NCBI GenBank assembly: GCA_020849935.1
Contig: JADZFJ010000498.1
Coordinates: 1 to 5,632 of the forward strand
Source: Crocinitomix sp.
Lineage (GTDB): Bacteria; Bacteroidota; Bacteroidia; Flavobacteriales_D; Crocinitomicaceae
Reading direction: 5' to 3'
Length of the DNA stretch: 5,632 bases
This document shows, in pieces, positions 1 through 5,444 of the stretch. The position numbers and the translations under genes are program-made. Each line of letters begins with the position of its first letter. Positions within the stretch are counted from its first letter, which is position 1. The notes under the pieces are model-generated. The model was not told the origin of the DNA, ran no database searches, and saw nothing but the letters and a program-made list of their open reading frames with translations.

Positions 1-95
1 TCTATTCCGAAGAAAATGTCACGCAATGGTGCAAAGATTATTTTGAAGGGCGAGGAATTGAAGCCTTTTTTAAAGAATCCAATCAGGTAAATTAA
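1..95 (+). CDS. 3' end of an unrecognised plus-strand gene (partial)
   Basis: The third forward frame is open from the left edge to a TAA at 93-95 and gives about 30 residues. It starts YSEENVTQWCKDYF and ends FFKESNQVN. It has a balanced mix of acidic, basic and aromatic residues and AT-rich third positions, as expected for this genome. Frame 1 is also open, to a TAA at 88-90, but reads as a Lys-rich peptide with many AAG codons, unlike the AAA-rich neighbours, so frame 3 is preferred. On the minus strand there is no ATG in this stretch that could begin a further gene after the kinase. The gene converges on the kinase gene with four bases between the stops. No domain can be recognised from so short a tail, so no function is assigned. 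Confidence 0.5.
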   Translation, partial: YSEENVTQWCKDYFEGRGIEAFFKESNQVN

Positions 96-99
96 CGGA

Positions 100-1620
100 T
101 TAGGTGTTGGCCATGGTAATCGTTACCACACGTCCACCAGGTTCTTTCGACAATAAAAGTTTATTTCCATCCACTAATTCCACCATTTTACCAATCGGAA
201 CTTCTTCATCTTTCGAAAGATCTTTTAACGAAGTTAAGCCCTCATTCACTAATAACCATTGGTTGTTGTGAAAAATGAAATAGCCTACCCGTTTTTTGTC
301 CAAGTCCGTCAATCGTTCGTTACGAATGATATTTCGATCCACGTGCCATTTGTGAAGTGTCGAGTTATTGTACAATACTAGCCGTTGATTTTCAGGTTTC
401 CACACGCCCGGTTTAAATTCAAAAAAGAAATCTAACACCGGAATAGAAGTATTGTATTGCGTATTACAAAATGGACAACGGGTAATTTTTGTATTGTTAA
501 AAATAAACCATTGTTGATCGCAGGATGCATTACTGCAACGCAATTTTAAATCGTCTGTCTTAATCAACGCTTGTTCCCACATTTCAGCAGGTGGCCGCTC
601 TCGCGGATTGTGCAGTCCTTTGATAAAAGCTTGTTCAAACAATTCTTTTAAATAAGGCCCAGTGATCGTATAAGGCGTGGTATTTAAATCCGTCCATGGG
701 TGGAAATTTTTCACATTGTCCCCATATTCGCGTTTAAAATTGCGGTTACTCGCATCCGTTGGATGTTCAATGAACAAAGCTTTAGACCCCATCAACAAAT
801 CTTCCTCTTCGTCCGATTCAAGTGGTCCAAAGAAATTCCCCCCTCTTAAAGGATGACGATACAATAGGTACATGTAAATTAACACGGCCAAGGCATGTAA
901 ATCCGTCAATCGGTTTGGTAAATTTCTATTCGGATCTTTAACATTTAAACTTTTTGTCGAGACTACTTCCGGTGCAATAAAATCTGCCGTTCCAATCACA
1001 TCTGGCGGATACAAACCAGGCACCACCAATCCATCAATGTCAATGATCGCTGCCGATTTACTAACAGGATCAATCAACACATTTTTATACGATAAATCGG
1101 AATGTGCCAAACCAGCCGCATGCATTCTTTTTACACCTCTGGAGATATTGACGCACACTTGGAAATAACTCAACCAATTGCCCAATTCAGACTTATCCAA
1201 TTTAAGTTTGGCATTTTTAGAACGAAATTTCGCACTTGCAAACCATTTTCCTTCTTTTTCTTTTCCTTTTAACAGGGTATTGCTATCATATCCCTTTTCA
1301 AAAAAGAAATTTTTTGAATAACAAGGCACAATAATTCCCGTTCTACCATTATCAGAAATCACATCCGTTGGCCACGAATAGAGGTTTTTATAATAATCTC
1401 CACCTTCACGTTTAAAAAAGCTATCAAAATATTTACCTGTAATGTTTTTTAAGCGTTCAATCGAATTAAAATCTTGCTTGTCACGGTAAATTGCCACTAC
1501 GTACGATTTATCAGGACTGAAATAAACATCTTTCATTCCACCTCTCATCGGTTCACCCGTATCAACGTATTGATAAGTTTTATTGGTGTCAACGATTGAT
1601 CTAACAGTTTTTGTCGTCAT
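100..1620 (-). CDS. TerY-P triad protein kinase with zinc ribbon and C-terminal beta-rich domain
   Basis: A 506-residue protein with a Ser/Thr-type kinase core at about residues 20-350. Visible motifs are a glycine-rich loop (MRGGMKDVYFS, 25-35), catalytic loop HSDLSYKN (173-180; Asp175, Asn180), metal-binding DIDG (194-197, replacing DFG), APE (216-218), the subdomain IX Asp240 and the subdomain XI Arg342. The beta-3 strand reads YVVAIYRD (40-47) and lacks the usual Lys. Lys30 in the glycine loop sits where WNK kinases keep theirs. A zinc ribbon follows (Cys362, Cys367, Cys382, Cys385), then a beta-rich segment (about 395-506) with WLLVNEGL and a final GGRVVTITM that could be FHA-like; this last assignment is weak. 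The hydrophobic stretch near 243-254 is the kinase F helix, not a membrane segment. It is the last gene of the operon, 11 bases after the phosphatase stop. Position and domain set match the kinase of TerY-PP2C-kinase triads, and its substrate is unknown. It is probably cytosolic. Confidence 0.93.
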   Translation of the reverse strand: MTTKTVRSIVDTNKTYQYVDTGEPMRGGMKDVYFSPDKSYVVAIYRDKQDFNSIERLKNITGKYFDSFFKREGGDYYKNLYSWPTDVISDNGRTGIIVPCYSKNFFFEKGYDSNTLLKGKEKEGKWFASAKFRSKNAKLKLDKSELGNWLSYFQVCVNISRGVKRMHAAGLAHSDLSYKNVLIDPVSKSAAIIDIDGLVVPGLYPPDVIGTADFIAPEVVSTKSLNVKDPNRNLPNRLTDLHALAVLIYMYLLYRHPLRGGNFFGPLESDEEEDLLMGSKALFIEHPTDASNRNFKREYGDNVKNFHPWTDLNTTPYTITGPYLKELFEQAFIKGLHNPRERPPAEMWEQALIKTDDLKLRCSNASCDQQWFIFNNTKITRCPFCNTQYNTSIPVLDFFFEFKPGVWKPENQRLVLYNNSTLHKWHVDRNIIRNERLTDLDKKRVGYFIFHNNQWLLVNEGLTSLKDLSKDEEVPIGKMVELVDGNKLLLSKEPGGRVVTITMANT

Positions 1621-1631
1621 CTCTTACAGGT

Positions 1632-3086
1632 TTAGTAAATGATAGCAAGCGTTCGGTCGTCGTGATTTCCTTTGCTCCAAAAATCCATCCACGTATCCAA
1701 TTGCGCTTGAATTTCGGTATCAGCACTTTTAAAATCCACGCCCACATTATCGTCATTCACGCCTTTAATATCTGCAATAAAATCCAACCATTTTTCGTTT
1801 TTTTCCAGATTCGCTTCTACCTCAAATTTCGGATCGTAAATTCCATCCGTCATTAAAAATAAATAAGAAAAATCCGGGTGAATGTGCAAATTAAAACGCG
1901 ATGCCATTGGCCGTTCGTTGGAGTGGAAAATATCCGCCTGGGTAATAAAACGAGTTCCTCCTCCAAATTCGCCAACATCTAACCAATTTAATAATTTAGC
2001 TTCCGTTCGGTTTGCGTTCACAATGCCAATTGGACAATCGCCTACACCAAAAGTCAAAATCACGTAGCCCATGTCAAACTTTTTAAAAGCAGTAAAAATC
2101 AGTGTCGAATGGAAATATTCGGCATTGTTTTTTGCTTTCGAATTGGTGAAAAGTTCTGGATGTGCTATCGCAGTAGCTTCTGCCACTTCGTGAATTTTTT
2201 TATGGACGTGTAAAGTCGCTTTGTAAAGGCCTTTTTTAGCTTCAATCGTTGCGGCTTCTAACATGGCCGGATCATTCGACGCTGCGTACGCATTAATTTT
2301 TGTTTCAAAAGAGATAAAATCTCGGAGCGGCATTATTTCCGTAAAATAGCGAATCACTTCTTCGCAAGCCAATAAGGAACCTTTCCGTGAAAAACTTGCA
2401 CTTCCTGCGCCATCCGCCACCGCCACCACACTCCAATCCGTTTTCTCAAAATATTTATAACCGTAATCATCATCACGAAAACTGCCCACATTTTGATGCG
2501 AACGACCTCTTTTTGAAGAGACCACAATGTTTTTTGTCCCCAATCCTTCACAATTCGAGCGGGTATCAGGTTTCCAATAAATCGCTTCTGGATTACTAGG
2601 AATGTTTTTCCACAAAGATTTTGGATCAGGATTCAGCACAAAATTTATTTCTTTTCGGTTAAAAGGTTCGTGATCTAACTCGCCCTCTACCTTAAATAAA
2701 AGCGAAAGTTTAAATGCACCATTCACACATGGCATCCCTTCGATGGTAGAGGTTTCTTGATTATACGTTAATCCCAAATCCTCTAACCCTTCAAATTTAA
2801 ATGAAGTTAATTCACTTTGAAATAACCGTTCTGTATTAACTTTATGACTGTATTTAATTCCTTCTGTACCATTTGGAATGGAGATCGTCAAATTATTAAA
2901 ATCCAAGATCCTTGTTCTAACTTTCCAATTACTCATTATTTCTTCTTCTAATTTTATAATCGTTTCAAGCGCTTGAGAAATATGCGATTGACTGCAAAAT
3001 TCAAGAAGTGCGTGATCGTTTCTTTTCGTCAAATCTTCTCCTTTTTTAGAAAGAAAATTGCTAAAGTGTACTTTTAATTCCGACAT
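1632..3086 (-). CDS. PP2C-family protein phosphatase with Ig-like N-terminal extension (TerY-P triad)
   Basis: A 484-residue protein whose C-terminal part (about 190-484) is a PP2C (PPM) phosphatase, expected to remove phosphate from Ser/Thr using two bound metal ions. Motifs in order are GRSHQNVGSFRDDDYGY (194-210, a divergent form of the RxxNED block), VADGAGSA (223-230, Asp225 metal ligand), STLIFTAF (327-334), GVGDCPIG (347-354), MTDGIYD (412-418, Asp414) and HDDRTLAIIY (475-484, Asp477). Residues 62-152 resemble a putative Ig domain: a strand plus IPNGTEGIKYS, then GLTYNQETSTIEGMP and a closing FKLSLLFKVEG. Residues 1-60 are helical and charged. There is no signal peptide, so the protein is probably cytosolic. 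It lies 3 bases after the upstream vWA gene, and its start follows an AAGGA site. It probably opposes the downstream kinase. Confidence 0.93.
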   Translation of the reverse strand: MSELKVHFSNFLSKKGEDLTKRNDHALLEFCSQSHISQALETIIKLEEEIMSNWKVRTRILDFNNLTISIPNGTEGIKYSHKVNTERLFQSELTSFKFEGLEDLGLTYNQETSTIEGMPCVNGAFKLSLLFKVEGELDHEPFNRKEINFVLNPDPKSLWKNIPSNPEAIYWKPDTRSNCEGLGTKNIVVSSKRGRSHQNVGSFRDDDYGYKYFEKTDWSVVAVADGAGSASFSRKGSLLACEEVIRYFTEIMPLRDFISFETKINAYAASNDPAMLEAATIEAKKGLYKATLHVHKKIHEVAEATAIAHPELFTNSKAKNNAEYFHSTLIFTAFKKFDMGYVILTFGVGDCPIGIVNANRTEAKLLNWLDVGEFGGGTRFITQADIFHSNERPMASRFNLHIHPDFSYLFLMTDGIYDPKFEVEANLEKNEKWLDFIADIKGVNDDNVGVDFKSADTEIQAQLDTWMDFWSKGNHDDRTLAIIY

Positions 3087-3089
3087 CGA

Positions 3090-4151
3090 TTATCCTTGAG
3101 ATCGATTAACATCAAATCCTCCAGAACCAGCTCTGTACTCACCTTTATTGTTACAACCAGGACAGGTACTCACTTTCTCTTCACCAATGCAATGAATTTG
3201 CCCACATTGACAAACAGCAAAGGCAATTTGATTCCCGCAGCAAGGGCAAGTAGGCGCCCCAATCAATTCTTCCGTATTGACCGTAAATTGTTTGTGGTTC
3301 GTGTCTGAAAGTTCTAGGTAAGAATCATCTACCTGAAAAGCACCATTTAAGCGGTATCCTTTTGTCGGCATAACAAAATCACCAAAAGTGGCATCTTTTA
3401 GCTCTTTTTTGTATTTCATTAAATAGATTCGTTTTGTATTTTGACATTTTGCCGTTAACACCACAAAATTGTCATCAACCAAGGTATTATTATTTGGATT
3501 TGGTCGTTCTTTTGTTACATCAATCGGCGAAATATTGTCCGATTTTAAGTTGGCAAGTTCAAATCCAGATTTATTATTCTCAACACTTTCACTGCTGGTT
3601 TTAATCGAATCAGTAACCCATTTAAAAAATTCGCGGTATCCTTTCGAATCTGTATTTTCAAGTTGAAGAATGTTTTCTGTCAACTGACCTAACAAGGCTT
3701 TATCTGCACCATTTCCAAGAGAAACAGCCACCATATTTGCCGTGCGGCGCCAATTTTCGTTCCATTCTTTAATCGCCATCGTCGTGTCATCGGTTGGGAC
3801 ACCATCGGTAAATAAAAAGACAATTGGTTTCCAATCCCCTTTACGTTCGGCGGTTGTTTTAACAATGTTTTTGCGAAGTTCGTACATCAAATGCCCAAGA
3901 CCTCTGCTCAACGAAGTTCCACTTCCCACAGGGAATTTTGGAGGATAAAAACTAATAATATCTTGCAAAGGAACAATCGTTTTAGCTTGTCCCGCAAAAA
4001 TCACACTCGAAATGTACACCGTTTCAAGTGCATTCGGATCTGTTTTTAACTCTTGAATAATTTTTGCAATCCCGTCTTGAACCTGATTGATTGGATCCCC
4101 AACCATAGATTCAGACACATCGATGAGGAAATATATGGGTAATCTTCGCAT
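3090..4151 (-). CDS. terY: TerY-like vWA protein with C-terminal Cys-rich metal-binding domain
   Basis: A 353-residue protein in three parts. Residues 1-185 form a vWA domain starting MRRLPIYFLIDVSESM, with a complete MIDAS: DVSES (Asp11, Ser13, Ser15), Thr79 in GSGTSLS and Asp116 in FTDG. It should bind one divalent metal and act as an adaptor rather than an enzyme. Residues 186-300 are a polar linker (Asn/Pro-rich near 216-223) followed by a beta-rich segment. Residues 302-333 carry eight Cys (302, 304, 305, 314, 316, 321, 330, 333) plus His320, in the pattern CPCCGNQIAFAVCQCGQIHC then CPGC. This matches the TerY-C metal-binding domain as I remember it. It starts 2 bases after the stop of the small membrane gene with no visible SD site, suggesting coupled translation. 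It sits directly before PP2C and kinase, the classic TerY-P triad order. Confidence 0.92.
   Translation of the reverse strand: MRRLPIYFLIDVSESMVGDPINQVQDGIAKIIQELKTDPNALETVYISSVIFAGQAKTIVPLQDIISFYPPKFPVGSGTSLSRGLGHLMYELRKNIVKTTAERKGDWKPIVFLFTDGVPTDDTTMAIKEWNENWRRTANMVAVSLGNGADKALLGQLTENILQLENTDSKGYREFFKWVTDSIKTSSESVENNKSGFELANLKSDNISPIDVTKERPNPNNNTLVDDNFVVLTAKCQNTKRIYLMKYKKELKDATFGDFVMPTKGYRLNGAFQVDDSYLELSDTNHKQFTVNTEELIGAPTCPCCGNQIAFAVCQCGQIHCIGEEKVSTCPGCNNKGEYRAGSGGFDVNRSQG
3093..3097 (-). promoter_or_regulatory. Shine-Dalgarno-like site for the PP2C gene
   Basis: The minus strand reads AAGGATAATCGATG at the gene junction. This puts AAGGA six bases ahead of the phosphatase ATG (3084-3086), inside the last codons and stop of the preceding vWA gene. 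It is the clearest SD-like site in the window and supports the chosen start. The other junctions show A/T-rich leaders or near-direct stop-start contact instead. Confidence 0.45.
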
Positions 4152-4153
4152 AA

Positions 4154-4408
4154 TTAAAGTGCTAGAATAATTAATAATAAAACTAAGAGAACCAATTGAG
4201 CGGCGTCAATTGAAATAGAAGCACCAAGCTTGTACGGTTTAATAAAACGACCTAAAAAACCTAAAATTGGTTTCATAATCCCTTTAATTCGTCCAAACGA
4301 ATTTTTAAAATTTGGGGCAAGATGTGCTTCGTAATTTTGCAATTTTGAATAAATAAAAAGACAAATTATTAATAAAAAGGATAAAACCTTTAAGATTGCT
4401 ATGAACAT
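4154..4408 (-). CDS. Small two-helix membrane protein, possibly YGGT-like
   Basis: An 84-residue protein with an N-terminal hydrophobic helix (about 3-20), a basic amphipathic middle (about 35-60, with Lys, Arg and Gly-Pro turns) and a second, very hydrophobic C-terminal helix (about 70-84, mostly Leu/Ile/Val). The layout and the segment KPILGFLGRFIKPYK followed by SISIDAAQL recall one half-unit of YggT (YGGT) proteins, in which a Pro/Arg-rich stretch and an Asp precede the second helix. The resemblance is by eye and weak. Its ATG directly abuts the TAA of the upstream vWA gene (TAAATG, no gap), and its own stop is 2 bases from the terY start. It is therefore translated as part of the set and could anchor the vWA/kinase complex to the inner membrane. 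That role is inferred from context. Confidence 0.8.
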   Translation of the reverse strand: MFIAILKVLSFLLIICLFIYSKLQNYEAHLAPNFKNSFGRIKGIMKPILGFLGRFIKPYKLGASISIDAAQLVLLVLLLIILAL

Positions 4409-5044
4409 TTAAATGACTATTATATCTTCTGATGGTGGTGGTGGCAAAGTAACTGTATCGGTAGTGCCCATACTTTTATTACCTTGTTCAATGGTATCAG
4501 AAACCCACATGAAAAACTTTTTTAAGGTATTGCTATCCGCGGTTTCAAGGTGGACAACAGTATCTGTTAATTCTTTTAATTGTGCATCATCCGCTAAACT
4601 TCCTGCGGCACAACCTACAATTGCTCCAAAATTGATTGATTTTATTTTGGGAATCGTTTCTTTGTAAAATTGGACATCCGAAGGTTTTCCATCCGTAAAA
4701 ACAAACAATAAAGGACGCCAATCACCTTTTTGATCGGGGGTACTTTTTCGAATGTCGGTGGTTACTTTTCCGTATAAAAAATCCAATGCTTTTCCCGTAA
4801 AAGTTGGTCCACTTTGAGGACAAGTAATCACTGGTAATTGAAAAGATTGAAGATCGGTTAACGGCATCACCTCGTTGACCTCTCGATCAAATGTAATGAT
4901 ACTAATCCAAAGCGATTCGGATGCCTGAGCATCCGATCGCAAGGTGTTTATCATTCCGCTTAATGCGTTATTTAACGCTTCAATTGGTTCGCCAAACATG
5001 GAACCAGAAGTATCTAATAAAAAATAGACTGGTAGTCTTCTCAT
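4409..5044 (-). CDS. Single-domain vWA protein with LPPPPSE tail (TerY-like family)
   Basis: A 211-residue protein that is nearly all vWA domain. The MIDAS is intact: DTSGS (Asp11, Ser13, Ser15), Thr81 in GPTFTGKAL and Asp118 in FTDG. The start MRRLPVYFLLDTSGSM closely parallels that of the TerY-like protein downstream, and the block LKELTDTVVHLETAD followed by FFMWVSDTI (about 156-185) recurs in all three vWA proteins of the window. It lacks the Cys-rich TerY-C tail. Instead it ends in a Gly/Thr-rich linker and LPPPPSEDIIVI, closely matched by the partial vWA protein at the right edge. It begins 4 bases after the TerB-like stop. It is likely a metal-dependent protein-protein adaptor, and the partner is unknown. 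Confidence 0.92.
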   Translation of the reverse strand: MRRLPVYFLLDTSGSMFGEPIEALNNALSGMINTLRSDAQASESLWISIITFDREVNEVMPLTDLQSFQLPVITCPQSGPTFTGKALDFLYGKVTTDIRKSTPDQKGDWRPLLFVFTDGKPSDVQFYKETIPKIKSINFGAIVGCAAGSLADDAQLKELTDTVVHLETADSNTLKKFFMWVSDTIEQGNKSMGTTDTVTLPPPPSEDIIVI

Positions 5045-5048
5045 TGGA

Positions 5049-5429
5049 TTAGTTTAGCAAGTCATTTAATTCTTTAGGTAAACTACCTAAGGTTTTTTTC
5101 AAATGAACCAAAAGTGCTCTTTCATTCGCATCTAATTGGCCATCTCCTTGAATTTGCTCTAACAAATAAGCAGCTTCATCTTCATCAATATCGCCATTTG
5201 AACCTTCGTCATCCAATACAAAACTTGAAATTGCTTTTACAAACAAATCTTGCCAAGCTTGGTGATTTTTTTGACCAGATACTGCGTCATTTAATTCAAA
5301 TAAAAAGTCAGCTTCATCTTGTTCGATTTTACCATCGGCATAAATTACTTGTTGAATTTCAATTACCTCAGCTGCGTCAATAACGCCATCTGCAAGGATT
5401 TCTTTTTTTAAAGTTTCTAATGATTTCAT
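5049..5429 (-). CDS. Small acidic TerB-like protein with four DGx[IL][DE]xxE loops
   Basis: A 126-residue, strongly acidic, mostly helical protein with no signal peptide or membrane segment. It contains four short acidic loops: DGVIDAAE (14-21), DGKIEQDE (32-39), NGDIDEDE (78-85) and DGQLDANE (96-103). Loops within each pair are 18 residues apart, and the two pairs are 64 apart. The DGx[IL][DE]xxE signature resembles the metal-binding corners of TerB-family proteins and the second half of an EF-hand loop, so binding of Ca2+ or another divalent cation is plausible but not shown. TerB is usually somewhat longer (about 150 residues). It starts at 5429, after an A-rich leader and 15 bases past the stop of the edge vWA gene, and lies between two vWA genes, which fits a Ter-type locus. 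An EF-hand-like protein of another family is the main alternative. Confidence 0.88.
   Translation of the reverse strand: MKSLETLKKEILADGVIDAAEVIEIQQVIYADGKIEQDEADFLFELNDAVSGQKNHQAWQDLFVKAISSFVLDDEGSNGDIDEDEAAYLLEQIQGDGQLDANERALLVHLKKTLGSLPKELNDLLN
5094..5390 (-). repeat. Internal protein-level duplication in the TerB-like gene
   Basis: Residues 14-48 and 78-112 of the TerB-like protein align over 35 positions without a gap, with 10 identities that include the Gly, Asp, Ile and Glu of the acidic loops. This indicates an ancient tandem duplication of a two-loop unit. The DNA copies have diverged and no direct repeat is obvious at the nucleotide level. Confidence 0.6.
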
Positions 5430-5444
5430 TTGATTGTTTTTAAT

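Noticed and set aside
114..128. Perfect 6-bp hairpin TGGTAA-TCG-TTACCA near the end of the kinase gene, considered as a terminator.
   Set aside because: It lies inside the kinase coding region and has no T-run after it on either strand, so it does not look like an intrinsic terminator.
1611..1856. Plus-strand open frame of 81 codons opposite the phosphatase.
   Set aside because: It is a shadow of the phosphatase gene, and its product is low-complexity and resembles no known protein.
2354..2599. Overlapping open frames on both strands inside the phosphatase gene.
   Set aside because: The real frame here encodes the PP2C motifs GRSHQN and DGAGSA. The alternatives give Trp/His/Pro-rich shadows with no recognisable domain.
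3096..3948. Three plus-strand open frames opposite the TerY-like gene.
   Set aside because: The minus strand encodes an intact vWA domain and Cys-rich tail across this span. The plus-strand products have shadow composition.
4433..4444. Run of four TGG triplets, considered as a microsatellite or phase-variation tract.
   Set aside because: It encodes the four prolines of the vWA tail. The paralogue encodes the same prolines with different codons, so protein selection explains it and the tract is too short to slip readily.
5114..5383. Plus-strand frame of 89 codons opposite the TerB-like gene, rich in His, Leu and Gln.
   Set aside because: The composition is the expected antisense of an acidic Asp/Glu/Leu-rich gene, and the minus-strand reading has clear repeated motifs.
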